A DNA stretch of 5,090 bases from Myxococcales bacterium (GTDB lineage Bacteria; Myxococcota_A; Polyangia; Polyangiales; Houyiibacteriaceae). The position numbers and the translations under genes are program-made. A model generated the notes under the pieces. The model was not told the origin of the DNA, searched no databases, and saw only the letters and a program-made list of their open reading frames with translations. The DNA is taken from contig JAUXFZ010000238.1 in NCBI GenBank assembly GCA_030622585.1, positions 1-5,090 of the forward strand, in the 5' to 3' direction. Below, piece after piece: positions 1 to 5,090 of the stretch (positions are counted from its first letter, which is position 1; each line of letters starts with the position of its first letter).

Positions 1-36
1 GCCGAACAAACCGTATTTGTAGAACGGGGCGATCAT
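1..36 (-). CDS. Start of next operon gene, probable second YeeE/YedE half-transporter (partial)
   Basis: Only the first 12 codons lie in the window, reading MIAPFYKYGLFG from an ATG at 36-34; the gene runs off the left edge. Its ATG overlaps the TGA of the preceding YeeE/YedE gene in an ATGA arrangement (33-36). A strong AGGAGG ribosome binding site sits 8 bases upstream, inside the end of that gene, so the start is well supported. The identity is inferred from context: half-size YeeE/YedE proteins are commonly encoded as adjacent pairs, and such partners often begin with a short polar stretch followed by a phenylalanine- and glycine-rich segment. Twelve residues cannot prove the family. The alternative is any other small membrane or sulfur-metabolism protein. 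Confidence 0.6.
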   Translation of the reverse strand, partial: MIAPFYKYGLFG

Positions 37-560
37 CGCCACTCCCTCCTCAGGAAATAGGCCCCTGCGTAGCCCCCGACGAAGACCATGATCATGAACG
101 TCCAGCTGCCGAGCCCGAGCACGGCGCCGCCGGACAAGCCCTGACCACTAGTGCAGCCTCCCGCCAGCTTGGCGCCGAAGCCCATCATGGTGCCTCCGAG
201 GATCGCGAGCGCGATGCGTCCCTTGGCGGACATCCTTGGGCCCCTCTCGATCGTCCGCTTCACACGGCCCGCCAGCGATCCGGAAATGAAACCGCCGACC
301 AGCACGCCGATGACTTCAAACATCAGGAAGCTCTTGAAGGGGCTCCCGTAGCCGTTCTCCAGATACCCTACATAGAAATCGTTAGCGCGGGCGTGCTCGG
401 GCGCGACGGCATCGACGAGTACTGCAACGATGGTCGAAAATGCGCCCGAGGCGCCAAGTCCCCGGCCCATCACGACGAACGCGAGCAAAAGCACCAGCCC
501 CAAACCCACACCGGCAAGGTACGGGTTCATGTAAGGAGCTGGCTCACGTGCGGATGTCAT
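33..560 (-). CDS. YeeE/YedE family (Sul_transp) sulfur-compound transporter, half-size
   Basis: This is a 175-residue integral membrane protein of the YeeE/YedE family, whose characterised members take up thiosulfate or related sulfur compounds. The family signature is clear near the C-terminus: GFGAKLAGGCTSGQGLSGG at about 127-145, with the conserved cysteine at C136. A weaker glycine-rich copy (GRGLGASGAF, 32-41) lies near the N-terminus. Hydrophobic segments fall at about 14-31, 78-97, 116-135 and 150-170. The length is about half that of full-length YeeE, as in two-gene versions. I chose the ATG at 560-558 because an AGGAAGGAAGG run precedes it by 10 bases; a TTG at 587 gives a longer frame without a ribosome binding site. 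It follows the NrfD gene by 46 bases and overlaps the next gene by 4. Its position in a sulfur-type molybdoenzyme operon suggests that it supplies or removes the enzyme's sulfur substrate or product. Substrate and direction are inferred. Confidence 0.88.
   Translation of the reverse strand: MTSAREPAPYMNPYLAGVGLGLVLLLAFVVMGRGLGASGAFSTIVAVLVDAVAPEHARANDFYVGYLENGYGSPFKSFLMFEVIGVLVGGFISGSLAGRVKRTIERGPRMSAKGRIALAILGGTMMGFGAKLAGGCTSGQGLSGGAVLGLGSWTFMIMVFVGGYAGAYFLRREWR
45..50 (-). promoter_or_regulatory. Ribosome binding site of the gene starting at 36
   Basis: The minus strand reads AGGAGG here, a near-perfect Shine-Dalgarno sequence, 8 bases before the ATG at 36-34. It lies within the last codons (Leu-Arg-Arg-Glu) of the upstream gene. 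With the ATGA overlap, this points to translational coupling of the two transporter halves at similar levels. Confidence 0.75.
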
Positions 561-570
561 TGGATGAAGA

Positions 571-581
571 CCTTCCTTCCT
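571..581 (-). promoter_or_regulatory. Purine-rich ribosome binding site deciding the YeeE/YedE start
   Basis: The minus strand reads AGGAAGGAAGG, a repeated Shine-Dalgarno-like motif ending 10 bases before the ATG at 560. The spacing is slightly long, but no comparable motif precedes the TTG at 587, so this site favours the 175-residue product. It lies in the widest gap between genes of the operon. Confidence 0.6.
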
Positions 582-606
582 GGGCAACGAGGGTTCGATG
601 AATGGG

Positions 607-1545
607 TCACATGGGCGTCCAGTGGGTCAGTTGCCCGGCGCTGACCATGACGATCCGAAACACGAGGCCGCCGACGAGCACCAACACGGGAGCCACGACG
701 GTGTGCCTGATCCTGTGGGTCGCAGTCAAAGTCTGGATGACGATCGGGACGAGCAGGCCGAGCCCGACGACGAGGACCCAGAACACCGCCGTGAATGGCC
801 CGCCGAGCAGCAAGCCTGCGGCCTCCTGGTGAACCTTGGAGGTGTTCATCAAGCCGATCAGGAACAAGGCGATGAACAGCAGCTCTGTGATCATGAGGCC
901 GATGTCTGCGCGCGACACCAGATCCCGCTCCGCGTGATCCTTCGCCACCAGATCGACTAGCGCCGCTGCAGTGGAAACGCCGGAAACGAGGAAAAGCGGG
1001 CCGAGCAACGCGCTACTCCAAAGCGGCCTCGCTCCGAGCGCGCTGAGCAGAATCCCGGTGTAGATGCCTACCATGATGCCGAGCGCGATGTTGAGAGCGC
1101 CGATCGATCGTACCGTCGATGGCCGTGCCTGGATGCGATCCGACAGCTTGGCGAGGCTGGGCGAGCGTTCTCTGAGCGCCGCTGGTAGTGCCAACAGCAG
1201 ACTGGCGATCAACACCGGGTAGACGAGGAGCAAGATCCACGAGCCCCAGGACATCGGAGAGGTCACCTCGAAGGTGAGGTACAAGCGCCAAACGTAGAGC
1301 TTGTGCTCGAGGTCGAGGAACAGGGCCAACATGCCCGCCGATAGCAGGACCAGACTCAAGGCCGGCAGTACGTAACTGGAGGAGTCACGATTGCGCCATC
1401 GCCCGGAGAGAAAAAAGTATCCGGAGATGATCATCATGCCGGCGACCAGGCCACCCAAGAACAGATAAACCGGGATCTCCCAGCCCCAAACCTCGTGAGA
1501 GAGGTCGACGAGTGGGTTGGTGTTGGTCGTCGTGTATTCCCGCAT
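607..1545 (-). CDS. nrfD: NrfD/PsrC-type polysulfide reductase membrane subunit (quinone-interacting anchor)
   Basis: This 312-residue membrane protein belongs to the NrfD/PsrC family, the anchor that exchanges electrons between quinones in the membrane and the FeS subunit of the complex. Family features are visible: WGWEIPVYLFLGGLVAG at 20-36, LDLE with D78 after the second helix, SPMSWGSW at 96-103, and GIYTGILLSALGARPLW at 160-176 followed by an SGVSTAAAL helix. About eight membrane segments can be drawn, near 24-46, 60-79, 102-122, 148-170, 178-199, 213-233, 245-270 and 285-303. It is longer than the roughly 250-residue PsrC but within the family range. I chose the ATG at 1545-1543, 5 bases after the preceding stop, with a weak AGGA close by. 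A GTG at 1587 would add 14 residues that do not look like the family's N-terminus. The symbol names the family, not a nitrite-reductase role. Together with the two upstream redox subunits it completes a three-part complex. Confidence 0.92.
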   Translation of the reverse strand: MREYTTTNTNPLVDLSHEVWGWEIPVYLFLGGLVAGMMIISGYFFLSGRWRNRDSSSYVLPALSLVLLSAGMLALFLDLEHKLYVWRLYLTFEVTSPMSWGSWILLLVYPVLIASLLLALPAALRERSPSLAKLSDRIQARPSTVRSIGALNIALGIMVGIYTGILLSALGARPLWSSALLGPLFLVSGVSTAAALVDLVAKDHAERDLVSRADIGLMITELLFIALFLIGLMNTSKVHQEAAGLLLGGPFTAVFWVLVVGLGLLVPIVIQTLTATHRIRHTVVAPVLVLVGGLVFRIVMVSAGQLTHWTPM

Positions 1546-1550
1546 CGGTC

Positions 1551-1838
1551 CTATCTCGCGCCGCGCCCAGTGACACGCTGGGGACACGCTTGAAACAGCT
1601 CTTGGCCGATCTTGTAGGGTTGTGCCGTTGCGCTCGCCGACGCGATCTCGAAACCCGCTTCGTAGATAACCTTGAGGACCTTGAACACCTCATCGCGATT
1701 GGCGAGCGGCAGAGTGCCAATCAGCCAAGCCATCAAGTCGTCGACGGGCAGGGAGCGCTCGAGATCCCGCAGCACTCGCGACGACTCGGCAACCGTAGGC
1801 TGCACCTCAGTGTTCAAGTCCGGGCTTCGGCCGCTCAT
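1551..1838 (-). CDS. Unrecognised 95-residue protein between the FeS and NrfD genes
   Basis: I do not recognise this protein. It has 95 residues, no signal peptide, no membrane segment and no metal-binding motif; the single cysteine (C85) is near the C-terminus. The middle looks helical: about 15-30, 33-42 and 48-62 (with RDEVFKVLKVIYEAGFEIAS at 48-67), separated by prolines and glycines, and it ends in a basic tail (RVTGRGAR). Its ATG (1838-1836) overlaps the TGA of the FeS gene as ATGA, an AAGG lies about 8 bases upstream, and its stop is 5 bases before the NrfD start, so it appears to be translated with the complex. Its place suggests an accessory subunit, assembly factor or regulator, but that is inference. 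It is much shorter than TorD/NarJ chaperones (about 200 residues), and I see no resemblance to TusA or rhodanese. The tight junctions on both sides argue that it is a real gene. Confidence 0.8.
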   Translation of the reverse strand: MSGRSPDLNTEVQPTVAESSRVLRDLERSLPVDDLMAWLIGTLPLANRDEVFKVLKVIYEAGFEIASASATAQPYKIGQELFQACPQRVTGRGAR

Positions 1839-2389
1839 TGTTTCGCCTTGTCCGTGAGAAAATGGACCCTCGGTTCGGTGCCCGCCTCCGGCAACAGAGT
1901 CTTCGATTCGCGCGAGTTCAACAGCTCGGTCACCTCGCTGTTGGGATCGTCGAGGTCGCCAAAGTGCATGCAGTGCGTGGGGCAGACCGCTACGCACGCC
2001 GGATCTTGACCGACCTTGAGGCGATGGTCGCAGAAGGTGCACTTGTCGGCGTATCCGTCCGGATGCGTGTAGCGCGCGCCGTAGGGACATGCCGCCAAGC
2101 ACGCCTTACAGCCAATGCACATATCCGCGTTGATCTGCACGAGCTTGCCGAAATCCGATACATGGCTCGCCCCAGTCGGACAACAATGCACGCAAGGCGG
2201 GTTGTCGCACATGTTGCAGCGCTCGCTGCGAATCTCCATGGAGAGGTCCGGGAACACGCCCGTCACCTCGGTAACGATCCAGTCCCGGCAAAACCCATCG
2301 GGGACGTCGTTTTCGGTCTTACAGGCCGCCACGCAGTCCATGCACCCGATGCACTTGCTCGTGTCGATCACCATTCCAAACCGAGCCAT
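1835..2389 (-). CDS. 4Fe-4S ferredoxin-type electron-transfer subunit (PsrB/PhsB/DmsB-like)
   Basis: This 184-residue iron-sulfur subunit carries electrons between the molybdenum subunit and the NrfD anchor. Four cysteine groups are complete: C13/C16/C19/C23, C58/C61/C66/C70, C91/C94/C97/C101 and C117/C120/C132/C136. Sixteen ligands for four [4Fe-4S] clusters are thus present, in the order and spacing of PsrB/DmsB-type proteins (Thermus PsrB is of similar length). Two extra cysteines occur: C34, and C69 directly beside the ligand C70. There is no signal peptide; proteins of this kind usually cross the membrane bound to the Tat-exported catalytic subunit, which fits its place directly downstream of that gene. 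I chose the ATG at 2389-2387, giving MARFGMVIDTSKCIGC, the usual family beginning. It lies 4 bases after the stop of the catalytic gene. A TTG at 2404 would add five residues and overlap that gene. The 3' end overlaps the next gene by 4 bases (ATGA). Confidence 0.95.
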   Translation of the reverse strand: MARFGMVIDTSKCIGCMDCVAACKTENDVPDGFCRDWIVTEVTGVFPDLSMEIRSERCNMCDNPPCVHCCPTGASHVSDFGKLVQINADMCIGCKACLAACPYGARYTHPDGYADKCTFCDHRLKVGQDPACVAVCPTHCMHFGDLDDPNSEVTELLNSRESKTLLPEAGTEPRVHFLTDKAKQ

Positions 2390-2393
2390 CGCC

Positions 2394-4577
2394 TTACGCC
2401 CCAAGCTCGATGGTTACGAAGTTCACGTTCATGCCGGTGCCGCCCATCAGTGGATCGACTTTGTATTTGGTGATGAGCCCGGCGTCGCTTGCGCCCTTCT
2501 TGTACTTCGGAAAAATCCCACGTGACGTGTGCCCGAACCCATGCGTCATGAAAATGCAGTCGCCTCGAATGCGTTGAGTCGCCTTGACCTTGACCGGCTT
2601 GCTCGTGACACCATCAAGGTTCTTGAGCTGCACGTAGTCGCCGCTCTCTAGCCCGTAGCGACGCGCGATATCCTGGTTTATCCAGGCTTCGTTCTCGTCC
2701 ATCAAGTCCGACAGAATCGGATTGGTCTGCGTTCGGCTAAAGGAATGCACCGGAGCCCTCCCGTAGAGCAGACGGAACGACCCTGGAGGCGGCTCTTCGG
2801 GAGGCGTGAACTTGGGCACCGGGTCGAAGCCGGCCTCGGCAAGCTGCGTCGAATAAAACTCGATCTTGCCCGACGGTGTATAGAATTCCGCGGGTACCCC
2901 TTCATCGAAGTAGAGTGGTTGCTTGGGCCCGAGAATCACGCCCTTCTGCTTGAGCTCGTCGAAGCTGAGACCCGCACTCTCGACCCGCGTCCGGAGATAG
3001 TCCTCGATATCTTTCCATGGGTAGTACGCTTGCAGACCAAGCTTGTTCGCCAGCTCGCGCGCGATCCACCATCCCGGCTTCTGGCCGTTGGGGGGCTCCA
3101 CCACAGGTTGCCGAAGCCCGACGAAGGGTTGACGAAACCAACTGACGTGCAGGTCGTCGTAGCGCTCGAGGTAAACGGCCTCAGGGAGCACGACATCGGC
3201 CCAACCTGCGATCTCGCTTGGAATCACATCGACCACCACCATGAGGTCGAGCTCTTGGATGGCGCGAATCGTTTCCGCTTTGTTCGGAAGCGCCTCGATC
3301 AAGTTGGTGGCGTACACCATCCAGCCCTTGATGGGATACGGCTTGCCGCTGATGGTGGCGTCGCGCATCCCGTTACTCAACGTGCCATCGGCGAACGGAT
3401 ACTTGTGGTCCGGGTTGTCGGCCTTCGGTCGGCTGGGAGTCGGATAGTCTGGGTAGGGATATCCGGGAACATCCATGCCCGCCGGGTAATAGAACCCGCC
3501 CTTTCGCCCCCAGCTCCCGAGCAATGCGTTGAGCAGAGCAATCGCGCGGCTGCGCTGCGCATCGTCGCCATACCAAGTGACGTGACGGCCGGGGTGGACG
3601 AGAGACGCGGGCTTGTGCCGCGCCATTTCGCGCGCGGTTTCGCGGATGATGGCTGGGGTGAGGCTGGTCTTCGGGTACGCCCACTCCGGGGTGTAGGGTG
3701 CGATGTCCGCCGCAAAGGCGTCGAAGCCGAAACCATAGGCGTCGACATATTCCTTGTCGTACAGCTCTTCGGTCACGAGCACGTTCATCCACGCCAACAA
3801 GAGAGCGATGTCCGTGCCGGGCTTGATGGGCAGGTAGTGCTGCGCCTTGCTGGCGGCGACCGAGAAACGCGGATCAACGACGATGATCGAGGCGCCTTTT
3901 TCGATGGCTTGCGCGAACTCTTGCACCTGGGTGTTGTGCATGTTCTCGCCGAGGTGCGAGCCGATCAGGACGAGGCACTCGGCGTTGGCGATGTCCGTGC
4001 GCTCCGGGGTGCTCACCCCTTCGCCAAAAGTGAGTGAAAAACCGACGTCTCTCGGGCCGCGACACTGTGCGTAGGATGGCGCCGTGAGGTTGGGCGTACC
4101 GTAGGCATGCATCGTGTGCTTGAGGAACTTGCCGCCGATCCCGTGACTGAAGAGCGCCATCGACTCCGGGCCGTACTCGGCCTTGATCTTCAGCATGCGC
4201 TCGGCGATGTATTGCAGCGCTTCGTCCCAGGTAGCCTCCACCCATTGTTCTTGGCCGCGCTCGGTCTTGCGAATGAGCGGTGAGGTCAAGCGATTCGTGT
4301 CGTAGTGAGCCCCGACCCCACCGGTGCCGCGAGGACAAAGCCGACCCTCGCTCAACGGATCGATCTCGTTGCCCAAGATCTTCCACAGTTTTCCGTCGCG
4401 GAGATGCGCGACTGAACCACACTTCCAAAAACAGATATCGCAGATCGTGGGAACCGTGCTGAGCGTCTCCGAGCTACCCAGAACGCCGCGCGCAAATGCC
4501 GGAATGCCGCCAACGGCGGCAACGCCCGTGGCGACAGTGGAAATCTCCAAAAAGCGTCTTCGGTTGAGCACAGGCAT
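2394..4577 (-). CDS. Tat-exported molybdopterin oxidoreductase, polysulfide/thiosulfate reductase type catalytic subunit
   Basis: This 727-residue catalytic subunit belongs to the DMSO-reductase (bis-MGD) superfamily. It starts with a Tat signal: NRRRFLE at 5-11, a hydrophobic stretch at 12-28 and a likely cleavage after Ala-Phe-Ala (27-29). The mature protein should therefore be periplasmic. An N-terminal [4Fe-4S] site follows (C46, C49, C53, C81; CDICFWKC ... CPRG). C172, in APSYAQCRGPRD, is the expected cysteine ligand to molybdenum, which fits the Psr/Phs/Ttr-like groups rather than DMSO/TMAO reductases, which use serine. From about 599 comes the C-terminal dinucleotide-binding domain, with SRTQTNP at 614-620. 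Length is close to Thermus PsrA. I chose the ATG at 4577-4575 because it puts the twin arginines at residues 6-8; an ATG at 4703 would bury the Tat signal behind 42 residues and run into the divergent gene. Next to FeS and NrfD genes it forms a PsrABC-type complex. Polysulfide, thiosulfate, tetrathionate and sulfite are all possible substrates; an arsenate or other oxyanion enzyme is less likely. Confidence 0.93.
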   Translation of the reverse strand: MPVLNRRRFLEISTVATGVAAVGGIPAFARGVLGSSETLSTVPTICDICFWKCGSVAHLRDGKLWKILGNEIDPLSEGRLCPRGTGGVGAHYDTNRLTSPLIRKTERGQEQWVEATWDEALQYIAERMLKIKAEYGPESMALFSHGIGGKFLKHTMHAYGTPNLTAPSYAQCRGPRDVGFSLTFGEGVSTPERTDIANAECLVLIGSHLGENMHNTQVQEFAQAIEKGASIIVVDPRFSVAASKAQHYLPIKPGTDIALLLAWMNVLVTEELYDKEYVDAYGFGFDAFAADIAPYTPEWAYPKTSLTPAIIRETAREMARHKPASLVHPGRHVTWYGDDAQRSRAIALLNALLGSWGRKGGFYYPAGMDVPGYPYPDYPTPSRPKADNPDHKYPFADGTLSNGMRDATISGKPYPIKGWMVYATNLIEALPNKAETIRAIQELDLMVVVDVIPSEIAGWADVVLPEAVYLERYDDLHVSWFRQPFVGLRQPVVEPPNGQKPGWWIARELANKLGLQAYYPWKDIEDYLRTRVESAGLSFDELKQKGVILGPKQPLYFDEGVPAEFYTPSGKIEFYSTQLAEAGFDPVPKFTPPEEPPPGSFRLLYGRAPVHSFSRTQTNPILSDLMDENEAWINQDIARRYGLESGDYVQLKNLDGVTSKPVKVKATQRIRGDCIFMTHGFGHTSRGIFPKYKKGASDAGLITKYKVDPLMGGTGMNVNFVTIELGA

Positions 4578-4683
4578 CGACCGCCGAGACCATAGGCCCG
4601 CAGGGCCCGCCGAAGCAAGGGGGACGGTCTTTCTTTCTTTCCTTTTTGGGGAAACCTGCCACACGCTTGACCGACTACGGGGC
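4578..4683. promoter_or_regulatory. Divergent intergenic region, presumed promoter of the leftward operon
   Basis: These 106 bases separate the divergent starts at 4577 (minus) and 4684 (plus), so the operon promoter is probably here or in the start of the rightward gene. I see no convincing -35/-10 pair on either strand. The minus strand carries a homopurine tract (4629-4646; AAAAAGG followed by repeated GAAA units) in the middle and the small hairpin at 4595-4607 near the start codon. Only a weak GGCGG lies near the ATG at 4577, and a GGGG precedes the GTG at 4684. Confidence 0.4.
4595..4607 (-). repeat. Small perfect GC hairpin upstream of the catalytic gene
   Basis: GGCCC and GGGCC form a perfect 5-base-pair inverted repeat around a 3-base loop, 17 bases before the ATG at 4577. 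If transcribed, it would fold in the leader close to the start codon and could dampen translation. The stem is short and the region GC-rich, so chance is a fair explanation. No T-run follows it, so it is not a terminator. Confidence 0.3.
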
Positions 4684-5090
4684 GTGCCTCGCTTCGCGCG
4701 CATCGTTTCGCCCGGCCGCGTCGTTCACGTGATCTCGCGTTTCGTCAACAAGGAGTTCCGGCTAGCGGGACCACGCCATCGTCGTGAGTATCTGCGGCGC
4801 GCCGCGCAGATCTCAGAGCGCGTAGACTGGAAGCCGCTTGCCTACGCGCTCATGAGCTCACACATCCACTGGGTCATGTGGAGCGGTCGGGATCCTCTCG
4901 CCGGGTTTTTCGAGCCACTCAACACGGGTTTCGCACTTTGGCTCAACAAGCGCGAAGGGCGGCTCGGTCCGGTGTTTGCAGGGCGACCGTCTGCCTCCAT
5001 TGCGTCAGGCACAACGGCCATCGCTCTCTTCGCGTACGTTCACAACAACCCCGTGCGGGCCGGAGTCGTGGACGCCGCCGCGGACTCAGA
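4684..5090 (+). CDS. IS200/REP-associated tyrosine transposase-like protein (Y1_Tnp family), 3' end outside window
   Basis: The first 135 codons of a Y1 (HUH single-strand) transposase-like gene are seen, open to the window edge. It starts with GTG: PRFARIVSPGRVVHVISRF at 2-20 is the typical family N-terminus (proline-arginine ... PG ... HV). The HUH motif is SSHIHW (H60 and H62). LNKREGRLGPVFAGRP at 87-102 matches the usual conserved middle segment, and YVHNNPVRAGVV at 118-129 matches the YIHxNPVRAG motif; Y118 is the likely nucleophile. Family members nick and rejoin single-stranded DNA; the REP-associated ones are often single-copy, domesticated genes tied to palindromic repeats rather than mobile IS elements. 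It is divergent from the sulfur operon and probably unrelated to it in function. The usual GRFK-like step after the middle motif reads GRPS here. The missing C-terminus prevents deciding between an intact and a truncated copy. Confidence 0.85.
   Translation, partial: MPRFARIVSPGRVVHVISRFVNKEFRLAGPRHRREYLRRAAQISERVDWKPLAYALMSSHIHWVMWSGRDPLAGFFEPLNTGFALWLNKREGRLGPVFAGRPSASIASGTTAIALFAYVHNNPVRAGVVDAAADS

Noticed and set aside
588..606. Possible terminator between NrfD and YeeE/YedE genes
   Set aside because: No stem-loop and no T-run on the minus strand; the gap looks like a short leader with a ribosome binding site.
1551..1838. The small protein as a TusA, rhodanese or TorD-type protein
   Set aside because: There is no CPxP or active-site cysteine loop, and the length is half that of TorD/NarJ proteins; no motif supports these identities.
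1838..2473. A 211-codon plus-strand open frame opposite the FeS subunit
   Set aside because: The translation shows no domain, and the opposite strand encodes all 16 cluster cysteines in correct spacing.
2745..4037. A 430-codon open frame on the plus strand, opposite the catalytic subunit
   Set aside because: It lies fully antisense to a gene with unmistakable family motifs. Its translation is rich in Arg, Val and Leu without any recognisable domain, as expected of a mirror frame in GC-rich DNA.
4643..4662. Sigma-54-like sequence on the minus strand (TGGCAGG followed by TTTCCCC)
   Set aside because: The -24-like half matches, but the required GC at the -12 position reads CC at the right spacing, so it is not a credible sigma-54 promoter.
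1..5090. CRISPR arrays, tRNA, rRNA or insertion-sequence ends
   Set aside because: No regularly spaced repeats, no cloverleaf or rRNA-like sequence, and no long terminal inverted repeats were seen. The right end of the transposase-like gene lies outside the window, so its borders cannot be judged.

Overview
The window is GC-rich and gene-dense. It holds most of one leftward (minus-strand) operon and the start of a rightward gene at its right edge. Base composition, the operon type and the style of the transposase-like gene suggest a high-GC proteobacterium or myxobacterium-like organism. This assignment is weak, because nothing here is a taxonomic marker.

Reading the operon in its own direction (right to left): (1) 4577-2394, a Tat-exported molybdopterin oxidoreductase of the polysulfide/thiosulfate reductase type; (2) 2389-1835, a four-cluster ferredoxin-like electron-transfer subunit; (3) 1838-1551, a 95-residue protein I do not recognise; (4) 1545-607, an NrfD/PsrC-type quinone-interacting membrane anchor; (5) 560-33, a YeeE/YedE-family (Sul_transp) half-size membrane protein; (6) 36-1, the first 12 codons of the next gene, probably the partner YeeE/YedE protein. 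Junctions are tight: gaps of 4 and 5 bases, two ATGA stop/start overlaps, and one 46-base gap. A single transcript with translational coupling is therefore likely.

Together genes 1, 2 and 4 form a complete three-subunit complex. The catalytic subunit sits outside the membrane with the FeS subunit and passes electrons to or from the quinone pool through the NrfD anchor. The YeeE/YedE proteins belong to a family linked to uptake of thiosulfate or other sulfur compounds. The inferred job of the locus is respiratory or dissimilatory sulfur-compound conversion coupled to sulfur transport. Substrate and direction (polysulfide, thiosulfate, tetrathionate, sulfite or another oxyanion) cannot be fixed from sequence alone.

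At the right edge, 4684-5090 on the plus strand is the 5' part of a GTG-started, IS200/REP-associated tyrosine transposase (Y1_Tnp) gene, divergent from the operon. The 106 bases between the two starts (4578-4683) must hold the operon promoter. They contain a homopurine tract and a small GC hairpin but no promoter boxes I can defend. The most novel item is the unrecognised 95-residue protein locked between the FeS and membrane subunits.
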